64,000 bases of DNA from NCBI RefSeq assembly GCF_001368915.1, contig NZ_CSTE01000001.1, forward strand, positions 385,364-449,363, read 5' to 3'. Source of the DNA: Haloferax massiliensis (lineage in GTDB: Archaea > Halobacteriota > Halobacteria > Halobacteriales > Haloferacaceae). The translations under genes were made by a program, and so were the position numbers. Shown in pieces: positions 7,898-16,095 of the stretch; position 1 is the stretch's first letter; each line of letters begins with the position of its first letter. The notes beneath the pieces were generated by a model. The model saw only the letters and a list, made by a program, of their open reading frames with translations. It was not told the DNA's origin and did not search any database.

Positions 7898-8736
7898 CGG
7901 CCGGGCTCCACGGTGGCGGGGAGTCCGACGGGTCCGACTCCACATCGACCGGCGCGCGGCACGGTCGGACTCGGCTCGCGGCCCGCGACCTCAGCCACGG
8001 TTTCGGCGACGGCGCGGTGCTGGACGACGTCTCGCTCGCCGTCGAACCGGGCGAAATTCTCGCCGTCGTCGGTCCCTCGGGGACGGGGAAGACGACGCTC
8101 TTCCGACTGCTCGCCATGTTCGAGCGTCCCGACGAGGGGACGGTCGAAGTCGGCGGCGACGACGTGTGGGACCTCCCGGAGGCTCGCCGGCTGGCGGTCA
8201 GACGCCGGGTCGGGATGGCGTTCCAGACCCGGAGCCTCTTTTCGACGACGGTCGCGGAGAACGTCTCCTACGGGCTCCGCGTCCGCCGACCGTGGTCGGC
8301 TCGCGTCCGCGACGCGGTAGCGGGGCTGTTCGGCCGCGACGAGCGCGCAGACACCGTCGGCGACGCCCTTCGGACCGTCGGCATGTTCGACAAGGTCGAC
8401 CGCGACGCCGGCTCGCTGTCGGCCGGGGAGGCCCAGCGCGTCGCCATCGCTCGCGCGCTCGCGCCCGACCCCGACGTGTTACTGCTGGACGAGCCGACCT
8501 CGAACCTCGACCCGCGGAACACCGCCGCCATCGAGTCGGCGATGCGCGCGGCCAGAGACCGCGGCATCGCCGTCGCGCTCGCCACCCACGACATGCAGCA
8601 GGCCCGGCGGGTGTCGGACCGGACGGCCGTCATCCTCGGCGGGACGTGCATCGAATCGGGGGCGACCGACGCGGTGTTCGAGTCGCCGGACGACGACCGG
8701 GTCCGCCAGTTCGTCGAGGGGAAACTCGTCTACTGA
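7894..8736 (+). CDS. tupC: Tungstate-type ABC transporter, ATP-binding protein
   Basis: 280 aa. ATPase subunit energising tupAB. Walker [10 protein letters not shown] (about 60-68), Q-loop FQT near 110, signature loop [15 protein letters not shown] near 177, Walker [13 protein letters not shown] near 198, and switch His in ATHDMQQA. The signature reads LSAGE rather than LSGGQ, as in several TupC proteins. The 25-residue low-complexity N-terminus (Gly/Ser/Asp-rich) precedes the domain; a later start near residue 27 is possible, but the overlap with tupB favours this one. Confidence 0.92.
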   Translation: MTAGLHGGGESDGSDSTSTGARHGRTRLAARDLSHGFGDGAVLDDVSLAVEPGEILAVVGPSGTGKTTLFRLLAMFERPDEGTVEVGGDDVWDLPEARRLAVRRRVGMAFQTRSLFSTTVAENVSYGLRVRRPWSARVRDAVAGLFGRDERADTVGDALRTVGMFDKVDRDAGSLSAGEAQRVAIARALAPDPDVLLLDEPTSNLDPRNTAAIESAMRAARDRGIAVALATHDMQQARRVSDRTAVILGGTCIESGATDAVFESPDDDRVRQFVEGKLVY

Positions 8737-9034
8737 ACGCGGGGCGTCAGCCGCGGTCTCGTCACCGGTATAACAGCAGATTTTGCGTGTAGATGGCGTG
8801 TGACCCCCGTCTGACGCAGATTTAAGGTTCCCCGTACGTACCCGAGGATGGGGCGCGCATTCGGCCTCAGTTCCCATCCTCCCACCGGCGCGCCCGGCAC
8901 GAAAACCACCACCACCATCGTCGTTCTGGTTTCCCCCGGTACGACACGCGGCGCCGCCACCACGGCGCTGTTTTCCGAGGTAGACTGCGCCGCAGAGCGG
9001 CGTCTCGGCCGCGACGACCGGCGTCTGCGTCGGG
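8737..9034 (+). other. Intergenic region with its own promoter and inverted repeat
   Basis: No clear gene between tupC and the convergent TrkA-type gene, but not empty. A good TATA-like TTTAAGG starts at 8821, and 25 bases on lies an ATG (8848). A perfect 9-bp inverted repeat, GAGGATGGG (8844-8852) and CCCATCCTC (8873-8881), would form at the very 5' end of that transcript. The reading frame from 8848 runs to 9084 and contains KTTTTIVVLV, but it overlaps the end of the TrkA gene and its codon use is poor. A small RNA or leader-type transcript is as likely as a protein. Confidence 0.45.
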
Positions 9035-9688
9035 TCAGCCGAGCAGTTTCGACCGGACTCGCTCCAGCGCGTTTCGCTCCGTGAGGAGCGCGAGCTGGTC
9101 GCCGGGCTCGACGGCAGTCCCGGGAAGCGGAATCGTCATCGGCTCGCGCTCCCGGCCGTGGGCGTAGACGCGACCGTCGGCACCGAGGTCGATGTTGGCG
9201 ACGTGCTGGCCGACGACGGGCGCGCCGTCGGGGACGGTCACCGTCGTCAGTCGGAGCTGGTCGGTCAGGTCGCCGATGGCGTTGAAGTCGCCGCCGAGAA
9301 GCGCCGTCTTCGCGCCGGCCGCGCCGAGGCGTTCGGGGTAGATAATCTCGTCCACGTCGTCGGCGTAGCGCTCGTAAATCTCCTGCCGGTAGTCCTCGCT
9401 GATGCGCATGACCGTCCGGCAGTCGAACTCCTTGCCGAGCATGCAGGCCGCGAAGTTGACGTTCGGGTCGCCGGTCAGTCCGCCGACGGCGTCCGCTCCC
9501 TCGACGCCCGCCTCCCGCAGCACGCTCTCGGTTCCGCCGTCGCCGAGAACGGCCTCGAACCCCTCGTCGCGGGCGCGGTCGACCTTCTTTTCGTCGTTGT
9601 CGACGACCGTCACGTCGTGGCCCTCCTCGCGGAGCACGCGAGCGGTCCGCGAGCCCACACGTCCGTACCCAACGATAACGAGTTTCAT
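9035..9688 (-). CDS. trkA: TrkA-type NAD-binding potassium-transport regulator
   Basis: 217 aa. Cytoplasmic RCK protein that gates Trk/Ktr-type K+ channels. TrkA-N Rossmann domain: MKLVIVGYGRVGSRTARVL (GxGxxG) and VVDNDEKKVDRA (acidic residue binding NAD ribose), about 1-130. TrkA-C domain: about 140-217, with VPDGAPVVGQ and EPGDQLALLTER. A GTG at 9703 would add five residues; the ATG at 9688 fits the family start. No TrkH partner is adjacent. Haloarchaea keep several such genes because they rely on molar internal K+. Confidence 0.9.
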   Translation of the reverse strand: MKLVIVGYGRVGSRTARVLREEGHDVTVVDNDEKKVDRARDEGFEAVLGDGGTESVLREAGVEGADAVGGLTGDPNVNFAACMLGKEFDCRTVMRISEDYRQEIYERYADDVDEIIYPERLGAAGAKTALLGGDFNAIGDLTDQLRLTTVTVPDGAPVVGQHVANIDLGADGRVYAHGREREPMTIPLPGTAVEPGDQLALLTERNALERVRSKLLG

Positions 9689-9728
9689 GGTAGTAGTATG
9701 CACACCGGGTGGCTAAAAGATGGCCCCG

Positions 9729-10346
9729 TCAGGGTCGGGTCCGTTCGAGTCGCTCCCGAACCGAATCGATGGTGTCGGCGAGCGGCGGCGCTCCGAAGAG
9801 GGCGACGAGCACCGCGCCGACCGTGTCGAAGACGAGGTCGACGATGGTGTCGGCGAGTCCGTACTGGACGAGGACGGCCTCAGAGCCGATGGCCTCGGCG
9901 GCGAGGCGCGCGCCGAACTCCAGTACCTCCCAGAACACGCCGGCCGCGAGCGTGAAAAGCAGGATGTAGACGAACATGAAACGGTCGGGGAGGTAGACGG
10001 CCTCGGTGTACTCGTCGACGGCCCGCGCGGTGACGTAACCGACGGCCGCGACCACGGTCGCCGAGAGCGTGTGGGTGACGTGGTCCCACCAGTCGATGTA
10101 GTTGTACGGGCCGAGCATGCCGACGGCGTGGAGCAACACCGCCAGCGCCAACCAGAGGCCGAGAAGCGGGTGGAGCCGAATCTGCCAGTCGCGGCGGAGC
10201 ACCGCGGGGAGGAACGTCGCGCTCAGCGCGAGCACCGCGTTGACGACGACGCTCAGGTTCCGCGTGTAGACGCCGACGAGGAAGATACACAGGATGACGG
10301 CCTGAATCGCCCGCCCCGCCAGTCGCTCGATTCGACGAGAGACCAT
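9729..10346 (-). CDS. DUF2238-like integral membrane protein
   Basis: 205 aa with about five to six hydrophobic helices. The stretches NYIDWWDHVTHTLSATVVAA (about 84-103), AGVFWEVLEFGA near 142 and DTIVDLVFDTVGAVLVALFG near 171 match the conserved His/Trp/Glu/Asp core of the YjdF/DUF2238 family. Function of the family is unknown. It lies 40 bases upstream of the TrkA-type gene on the same strand and may be cotranscribed. Confidence 0.75.
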   Translation of the reverse strand: MVSRRIERLAGRAIQAVILCIFLVGVYTRNLSVVVNAVLALSATFLPAVLRRDWQIRLHPLLGLWLALAVLLHAVGMLGPYNYIDWWDHVTHTLSATVVAAVGYVTARAVDEYTEAVYLPDRFMFVYILLFTLAAGVFWEVLEFGARLAAEAIGSEAVLVQYGLADTIVDLVFDTVGAVLVALFGAPPLADTIDSVRERLERTRP

Positions 10347-10444
10347 TGCGGTGCGCTACGACCTGAGCGCCCTAAATTCGAGCGTGTGACTAGCTAGCAC
10401 GACCACCGACACCGTTTTTCGCCCTGATTGCATACGCTCCACCG

Positions 10445-11056
10445 ATGATGGCCACCACTCACGCCCTCGCGGGTGTCGTTCTCGGCACCGCCGTGTGGGC
10501 GCTGGTCCCCGAGGCCGGGATGCTCCCGGTGCTCGCGGCCGCACTCGGCGGCCTGTTCCCCGACTTCGACCTGTACGCGGGCCACCGGAAGACTCTCCAC
10601 TTCCCCGTGTACTTCAGCGCGCTCGCCGTGCCCGCAGTCGCGGTCGCCGCGCTGAACCCGACCACGACCACGCTCGCGGTCGCGCTGTTCCTCGCGGCGG
10701 CCGCGCTCCACTCCGCGTCGGACGTGCTCGGCGGCGGCCTCGAACTCAAGCCGTGGCTCGGCACCTCCGAGCGCGCCGTCTACGACCACTGGAACGGCCG
10801 GTGGCTCGCCCCGAAGCGGCTGATTCGCTACGACGGCGCGCCCGAGGACCTCGCGCTGACGCTCGCCTTCGCCGTCCCGCCGGTCCTCGCGTTCGACGGC
10901 CTCGCCGAGACGCTCGTCATCGCCGCGGTCGCCGTCTCCGGCGTCTACGTCCTGCTCCGCAAGCCGATGGTCGCCATCGCCGAGACCGCCGTCGCGGCGA
11001 TACCCGACCACGTCGTCGACTACGTACCGGAGCGGTTCGTCCGCGACCTTCGGTAA
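10445..11056 (+). CDS. YdjM/DUF457-like membrane metal-dependent hydrolase
   Basis: 203 aa. Inner-membrane protein with about four to five helices. Signature polar residues of the YdjM-type family: ATTHALAG at the N-terminus, GGLFPDFDLY (about 32-41), HRKTLHFPVY near 46 and LHSASDVLGGG near 89. They resemble a metal site, and the family is annotated as metal-dependent hydrolase though its substrate is unknown. The start could be either of two adjacent Met codons (10445 or 10448). Confidence 0.8.
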   Translation: MMATTHALAGVVLGTAVWALVPEAGMLPVLAAALGGLFPDFDLYAGHRKTLHFPVYFSALAVPAVAVAALNPTTTTLAVALFLAAAALHSASDVLGGGLELKPWLGTSERAVYDHWNGRWLAPKRLIRYDGAPEDLALTLAFAVPPVLAFDGLAETLVIAAVAVSGVYVLLRKPMVAIAETAVAAIPDHVVDYVPERFVRDLR

Positions 11057-11202
11057 GCGGCTCCCCGTTTTCGAGGCGTCTCGACCACCGATTCTCCGTT
11101 TTTCAGCGTCGCTTCCGTCTCGAACCGACAGCCCGCGAGCGGGCCGACCGGGACAAGACACTTATCCGGCGACCGCGCGGTCGAACTCACCAGAGTTCCA
11201 GA

Positions 11203-11814
11203 ATGACAGACCAACGACGCGCCGTCAGAGACGCGTACGACCGCCTCGCCGACGACTACCGCGACCAGCGGAACGACGACGCGCCCGCGGCGCTCGACGA
11301 GCTCGCCGACGCTCTCGACTCGGGCGCGCGGGTCCTCGACGCCGGATGCGGGCAGGGAACGCCCGTGACGGACGCCCTCGCGGCCGACTTCGACGTGGTC
11401 GGCGTCGACTTCTCCCGCGAACAACTGCGACTCGCCCGACGGGACGTGCCGGCGGCGAGGTTCGGGCAGGGCGACATGACGGCGCTCCCGGTTCGCTCGG
11501 ACGCCTTCGACGCCGTCTGCGCGTTCTACTCCGTCATCCACGTCCCAATCGCAGAACACGAACGGGTGTTCGCGGAGTTCGCCCGCGTCCTCCGGCCCGG
11601 CGGCACCCTGCTTTCGACCGTCGGCGGCGAGGCGTGGTCCGGGTCGAACCCCGACTGGCTCGACAGCGGCGTCGAGATGCGCTGGAGTTTCCCCGACATC
11701 GAGGAGACCTACGAAACGCTCGATTCGACCGGGTTCGCGGTCGAATCCGAGTTCGTCGTGGACGACGAACTCGGGAGTCAGTACCCGTTCGTGTTAGCGC
11801 GATACGAGGGCTGA
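11203..11814 (+). CDS. SAM-dependent methyltransferase (class I)
   Basis: 203 aa. Motif I VLDAGCGQGTPV (about 46-57) binds SAM; VVGVDFSREQL (acidic residue in strand 2) and GDMTALPVRSDAFDAVCAFY (about 88-107) complete the Methyltransf_11-type fold, followed by VLRPGGTLLSTVGG. Substrate is unknown. A TATA-like CTTATCC lies near 11161, about 40 bases before the ATG. The upstream in-frame translation is not credible, so the ATG at 11203 is used. Confidence 0.9.
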   Translation: MTDQRRAVRDAYDRLADDYRDQRNDDAPAALDELADALDSGARVLDAGCGQGTPVTDALAADFDVVGVDFSREQLRLARRDVPAARFGQGDMTALPVRSDAFDAVCAFYSVIHVPIAEHERVFAEFARVLRPGGTLLSTVGGEAWSGSNPDWLDSGVEMRWSFPDIEETYETLDSTGFAVESEFVVDDELGSQYPFVLARYEG

Positions 11815-11846
11815 GGCGGTTGCGTTAGCGGGGAGCGACACGTTCC

Positions 11847-13169
11847 TCAGTCGGTCGGCTCCGCGGTCGCCGACGGGGCCGCGTCGGTCCGGGACTCCCG
11901 CCGGTGGAGCAGGTACGCACAGCACACCGCGACGACGCCCGCGGCGGTGGCGATGCCGAACGCGACGCGGTAGCCGGTCGGCGTGTAGACCCGCGCGCCG
12001 GCCACCGTCTCGCCCGTCCAGTAGGCGTCGAGGGCGAGGCCCATCACCGCCGGGAGCAGCGCCGCGCCGAAGTAGCCCATGCTGTTTATCGCGCCCGTGG
12101 CCGTCGCGCTCGCGGTGGCGTCGTGGCGCTCCTTGGCGACCGTGAAGGCGATGACGGCCCCGCCCATGACGAACAGCGCCGAGAACAGCAGGACGCCGAC
12201 GAGCAAGAGCGGCGGCGTCACGAGGAGGAAGACGAGTCCGTACGCGAGGGTGAAGATGACACAGGAGGCGACGATGAGTTCGGTGCGGTAGCCGATGCGG
12301 TCCGAGAGCGTCCCGAGCACGGGCGACCCGAGGAGGAAGCCGACGTTGCCGACGAAGACGAAAAGCGACGCCGTCCGGACCGACAGGTCGTAGAGGTCGG
12401 CGATGTAGGGCACGCCCCACAGGCCGGTGACGGTGAAGTTCGTGCCCAAGACCAGAAACAGCATCGTCCCCATCAGCCACGTCTCGCCCTCGCGGAGGAC
12501 GCGCCTCGTGTTCTCGATGACCGTCCCGAGTTCGACCGACGACGCGGGCGGACGAACGCCGTCGAGGGGGTCGAACCCGGCGTCTCGCGGCCGGTCGCGG
12601 ACCGCGAGGTACGTCACGACGGCGAGGCCGACGCCGCCGACGCCGACCGCGAGAAGGACCGAACGCCAGCCGACCGCGTCGATTGCGACCGCGAGCGGCG
12701 TCGTCGCGAGCACGCCGCCCATGCCCGCCGCGGCGACGGTCCACCCGGTCATCGTGGCGAACTCGTCCGGCCGGTACCAGTTCGCGAGGAACCGGAGCGT
12801 CGCCGTGTAGAGGACGCTTCCACCGAGGCCGAGAAGCGCCCGCGAGGCGAACGCCACCCCGTAGGTCGGCGCGAGCGCGAAGCCGAAGACGCCGAGCGCC
12901 ATCACGGCGAGTCCGCCGGCGGCGACCCGGCGCGGCCCCGCGCGGTCCACGAGGATGCCCGCCGGGAGCTGCAGGCCGGCGTAGATGTAGAAAAAGGAGG
13001 CGTGGAGCATGCCGAGTTCCGCGCCGGTCGTGTCGAACGTCCGCGCGAGGTCGTCGGCGAGGACCGCCGAGGTGACGCGATGGAAACTGACGAGGAGAAA
13101 CCCCGTCGTCAGGAGCGCCCAGAGCGCCCACCGGACGCGGGTCGGCCCGAACCGCGAAAACCGTGTCAT
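11847..13169 (-). CDS. MFS transporter (12 helices)
   Basis: 440 aa. Secondary transporter of the Major Facilitator Superfamily. The loop 2-3 signature is present as LPAGILVDRAGPRRVA (about 69-84) and a second half-signature as GTLSDRIGYRTEL. About twelve hydrophobic segments can be counted, with a cytoplasmic loop around 195-230. The overall look is of the anion/sugar-acid branch, but the substrate cannot be read. It is transcribed away from a pectin methylesterase gene 152 bases off, which makes pectin-derived uronates one candidate (inference only). Confidence 0.87.
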   Translation of the reverse strand: MTRFSRFGPTRVRWALWALLTTGFLLVSFHRVTSAVLADDLARTFDTTGAELGMLHASFFYIYAGLQLPAGILVDRAGPRRVAAGGLAVMALGVFGFALAPTYGVAFASRALLGLGGSVLYTATLRFLANWYRPDEFATMTGWTVAAAGMGGVLATTPLAVAIDAVGWRSVLLAVGVGGVGLAVVTYLAVRDRPRDAGFDPLDGVRPPASSVELGTVIENTRRVLREGETWLMGTMLFLVLGTNFTVTGLWGVPYIADLYDLSVRTASLFVFVGNVGFLLGSPVLGTLSDRIGYRTELIVASCVIFTLAYGLVFLLVTPPLLLVGVLLFSALFVMGGAVIAFTVAKERHDATASATATGAINSMGYFGAALLPAVMGLALDAYWTGETVAGARVYTPTGYRVAFGIATAAGVVAVCCAYLLHRRESRTDAAPSATAEPTD

Positions 13170-13321
13170 GGCTCAGGCGACAGCGCGTGCGTGTAAATGT
13201 CTATCGCGAATATTCGTGTGGGACGGGACGGGCGAGCGGTGGCCCGTTCCCGTCTCCGACTCGACCGTGAGTTCCTCCGCTATCCCCCAAGCGTATATCG
13301 GCGGCACGTCACGTACGCGCC

Positions 13322-14308
13322 ATGCTCGCGTCCCTCACCCTCGCGTTGGTCTCGCTCGGCGTCGCCGTCGGGTTGCTCGGCACGCTCGCCGAATCCGACG
13401 ACCCCGACGAGTACGATTACGTCGTCGCCAAGGACGGCAGCGGCGACTACGAGACGATTCAGGCCGCCATCGACGGCGCGAAGTCGTTCCCGCCGGACCG
13501 AATCCGCATCCTCGTCCGAGGCGGCGTGTACGACGAGAAGGTCGAAGTCCACGCGTGGAACCCCGACGTCACCCTCGTCGGCGAGAGCGCCGCAGAGACG
13601 GTCATCACCCACGGCGACCACTTCGAGAAAATCGACCGCGGGCGCAACAGCACCTTCTTCACCTACACGCTGAAGGTCCGCGGCAACGACTTCCGCGCCC
13701 GAAACCTGACCGTCGAGAACAGCGCCGGCCCGGTCGGACAGGCCGTCGCCCTCCACGTCGACGCCGACCGCGCCGTCTTCGAGAACTGCCGCTTCCTCGG
13801 CCACCAAGACACCGTCTACGCGGCCGGCGAGGGCGCGCGTCAGTACTTCTCGAACTGCGACGTCGAGGGGACGACCGACTTCGTCTTCGGCGGTTCGACC
13901 GCCGTCTTCGAGGACTGCCGCGTCCACTCGAAAGCCGACTCGTACGTGACGGCGGCCTCAACGCCGGAGAGCGAACCCTTCGGCTTCGTCTTTCTCGACT
14001 GCGAACTGACCGCCGACCCCGACGTGTCCGAGGCGTATCTCGGCCGTCCGTGGCGGAATTACGCCCGGACCGCGTTTATCCGCACCCGGATGGGCTCGCA
14101 CGTGCTCCCCGCCGGCTGGCACAACTGGTCGCGCCCGGAAGCCGAGAAGACGGTCGAATACGCGGAGTACGACAGCCGAGGACCGGGTTCGGAGGGCGAG
14201 CGAGTTCCGTGGGCGACGGCGTTGACTGAGGCGGAGGCTGAGCGGTATTCGAAGGCGAACGTGTTGGGTTCGGAGGGTGATGGGGAGTGGTGGGACTGGG
14301 AGGAGTGA
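13322..14308 (+). CDS. Pectin methylesterase (carbohydrate esterase family 8)
   Basis: 328 aa. Removes methyl esters from polygalacturonate. The N-terminal hydrophobic stretch (about 2-22) is a signal or anchor, so it acts outside. The right-handed beta-helix carries the complete CE8 active site: QAVAL (Gln140), HQDTVY (Gln162, catalytic Asp163), DFVFG (nucleophile Asp187), and LGRPW (Arg242, Trp244). A TATA-like GTATATC near 13293 lies about 27 bases upstream. Odd: from about residue 302 the codons change from C-ending to G/T-ending and the product becomes Glu/Trp/Gly-rich, so the tail looks added. No pectate lyase is in the window. Confidence 0.92.
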   Translation: MLASLTLALVSLGVAVGLLGTLAESDDPDEYDYVVAKDGSGDYETIQAAIDGAKSFPPDRIRILVRGGVYDEKVEVHAWNPDVTLVGESAAETVITHGDHFEKIDRGRNSTFFTYTLKVRGNDFRARNLTVENSAGPVGQAVALHVDADRAVFENCRFLGHQDTVYAAGEGARQYFSNCDVEGTTDFVFGGSTAVFEDCRVHSKADSYVTAASTPESEPFGFVFLDCELTADPDVSEAYLGRPWRNYARTAFIRTRMGSHVLPAGWHNWSRPEAEKTVEYAEYDSRGPGSEGERVPWATALTEAEAERYSKANVLGSEGDGEWWDWEE

Positions 14309-14397
14309 GAGTGCGAGTGGGGCGGGTCAGTTTCGACCGAAATCCGGCAACTGCTCGGCGACGAGACGCCTCGCTCGGCAGTTGGAGTTCGAGAAGA

Positions 14398-14493
14398 GCC
14401 TAGGCCGGGATTTGAACTCACTCGCAAATCAGAGATTTGCTCGCTGCTCAAATCCGGCTACGGCTTCTGCTCGTCACGTTGTTCCTCACAGAA
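14398..14493 (-). repeat. tRNA-Thr 3'-end satellite with hairpins
   Basis: Positions 14398-14417 repeat exactly the last 20 bases of the tRNA-Thr gene (14495-14514), 97 bp downstream of it. In between: 14408-14415 pairs with 14448-14455 (8 bp, the T-arm sequence and its complement), enclosing a 7-bp hairpin 14424-14430/14434-14440 and the flanking 11-mers at 14417-14427 and 14437-14447. Next to the tRNA end, TTCTG (14465-14469) pairs with CAGAA (14489-14493) around a loop whose tRNA-strand sequence includes GAACAACGTGA. The same design recurs at the tRNA-Gly gene. Confidence 0.85.
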
Positions 14494-14565
14494 AGCCTAG
14501 GCCGGGATTTGAACCCGGGGTCTCGTCCTTACCAAGGACGCGCTTTACCGCTAAGCTACCCAGGC
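14494..14565 (-). tRNA. tRNA-Thr (anticodon GGT)
   Basis: Read on the minus strand: acceptor GCCTGGG pairs with CCTAGGC (one G-T); D-arm region GCTTAGCGGTAAAGC; anticodon stem CGTCC/GGACG around loop TTGGTAA, giving anticodon GGT (decodes ACC); T-arm CCGGG TTCAAAT CCCGG. CCA is not encoded. No intron. Confidence 0.97.
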
Positions 14566-14643
14566 AGGCATTCCTTGGTTGTCCGGGTTCCTCTTTAGGG
14601 GTTTCGATTCGAATCGCCCCGGAACCGTGGTAGCGTATGTCGA

Positions 14644-15321
14644 TTAGCGGTCCGCGGCGGAGGTGACCGCGTCGTCTCCGCCGCCGCCTCGGTAGAGGGC
14701 CGCGATGCGCTCGACGGTCCCTTCGGAGACGGTCTCGTCGGCCGGCGGGAAGTCGCCGTCGTGGGTGTCGGCCAGCCCGGCGGCGTACTCCACGAGGGCG
14801 GTCGGCGGGGCCGAGCCGACGGCCGTGGTGCCGGCGACGACGGCGAGCGTGCAGATGTTCACTTCGAGTTCGCCGTCGAGGTCCGGGCGTGCCGCCTCGT
14901 CTGCCGAGCGGCGGCGGGTCTGGTCGCGGCCGAAGGCGCGGACCGTCTCGACGGCGTGGTCGGCGGCCTCGGTTCGGGCGAGGAGGTAGAAGCCGCGCGA
15001 GACGAGCACGTCGGCCGCGAGGATGTCGAGGTCGGCGTCGGTGTCCGCCTCGGGGGAGTCGAGGTGCGTCCACGGCTCGTCGTGGGCGAGCGACCGGGTG
15101 AGCCGGAGGCCCTCGTAGATGAGTTGCACTCCGGCCGCGCGAGGGGCCATCGCGTTCAGGTCGACCTTCGGTTCGACGGCCCGCGCGCTCACGAACGTGA
15201 GCACTGCCGGCGTCAAGGAGGCGGCGTCGAGGCGTTCGTCCAGCGCCGCGCGGAGGGCCTCGGGCTCGATGTCGGAGAGGGCCTCTCGCGCGGCCTCGCG
15301 GGCTCGCACGGCGTCGTCCAT
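14644..15321 (-). CDS. Haloarchaeal protein of the DUF7114 type, function unknown
   Basis: 225 aa, mostly helical by composition, no membrane segment. Starts MDDAVRAREAAREALSDIEP; contains LTPAVLTFVSARAVEP, GVQLIYEGLRLTRSLAHDEP and ILAADVLVSRGFYLLART (about 113-130). The last two segments resemble the helical fold of polyprenyl synthase-like proteins, but the DDxxD motifs are absent, so catalysis of that kind is unlikely. The family label is from memory. The ATG at 15321 is chosen because the frame further upstream is antisense shadow of the hydratase gene. Confidence 0.7.
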   Translation of the reverse strand: MDDAVRAREAAREALSDIEPEALRAALDERLDAASLTPAVLTFVSARAVEPKVDLNAMAPRAAGVQLIYEGLRLTRSLAHDEPWTHLDSPEADTDADLDILAADVLVSRGFYLLARTEAADHAVETVRAFGRDQTRRRSADEAARPDLDGELEVNICTLAVVAGTTAVGSAPPTALVEYAAGLADTHDGDFPPADETVSEGTVERIAALYRGGGGDDAVTSAADR

Positions 15322-15381
15322 CGGCCGAGACTTACGGTTGGGAGGGCAAAGACCTTTGGAAAACCACGGCACAACGGGCGT

Positions 15382-16050
15382 ATGATACGGACGACGGACG
15401 ACGGCGACCTCCGGGTCGTGACCATCGACCGCCCGGCGCGACGGAACGCCCTCAGACCGGCCGACCTCGACGCGCTCGAAGCCGCGGTCGCCGACGCCGA
15501 CGCGCCGGTCGTCCTCCTCCGGGGGAGCGGCCCGGCGTTCTGCGCCGGCGCGGACCTCGACAGCGTCGCCGACCTCGACGACCCCGAGGCGTTCGCAAAA
15601 CGCGGCCAACGCGTCGCCGACGCCATCGAAGCCGCCGAGTCGGTCGTCGTGGCCGGCATCGAACTCGCGCTCGCCTGCGACGTGCGGGTGGCGACCCCGC
15701 GTGCGACCCTCGGCGAACCGGGCGTCCGACTCGGCCTGTTCGGCGCGTGGGGCGGGACGGTCCGCCTCCCGCGCGTCGTCGGCGAGGGTCACGCCCTCGA
15801 ATTCTCGCTTTCGGGCCGCGTCGTCGACGCCGACGAAGCCCTCCGAATGGGTCTCGTCTCCCGAATCGTCGACGACCCGCGCGCGGTCGCGGCCTCGATG
15901 GCCGACAACGACCACCGGTCGCTCCGAATCGTCAAGGAGCGACTGCGCGACCGCGGCGACCGGGACGAACGGCTCGAACGGGAAGCCGCCGACTTCGCGG
16001 AACTGCATCGGGCGAACGCCGACGACATCGCGGCGGCGCGCGAGAAGTGA
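15382..16050 (+). CDS. Enoyl-CoA hydratase/isomerase family protein, short form
   Basis: 222 aa, against about 255 usual for the family. Crotonase fold: VTIDRPARRNAL, the first oxyanion-hole segment AFCAGADLDSV (about 53-63), and GGTVRLPRVVGEGHALEF. Odd: the second oxyanion-hole stretch (normally a Gly-rich loop before ELALACD) is missing; the sequence runs VVVAGIELALACD, as if about ten residues were deleted in frame. The first catalytic Glu position reads GEPGVRLG, with Gly where Glu is usual; the second (HALEFSLSG) is kept. It may therefore catalyse another crotonase reaction or be impaired. Confidence 0.85.
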   Translation: MIRTTDDGDLRVVTIDRPARRNALRPADLDALEAAVADADAPVVLLRGSGPAFCAGADLDSVADLDDPEAFAKRGQRVADAIEAAESVVVAGIELALACDVRVATPRATLGEPGVRLGLFGAWGGTVRLPRVVGEGHALEFSLSGRVVDADEALRMGLVSRIVDDPRAVAASMADNDHRSLRIVKERLRDRGDRDERLEREAADFAELHRANADDIAAAREK

Positions 16051-16095
16051 GTGTGAGTTCTGCGGGCGGGGCCGGAAGGGCGGTTCAGCGGCCGG

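Noticed and set aside
14398-14417. The tRNA-Thr 3' copy as a second, intact tRNA gene
   Set aside because: Only the T-arm and acceptor 3' strand are present. No anticodon arm or 5' acceptor strand can be found.
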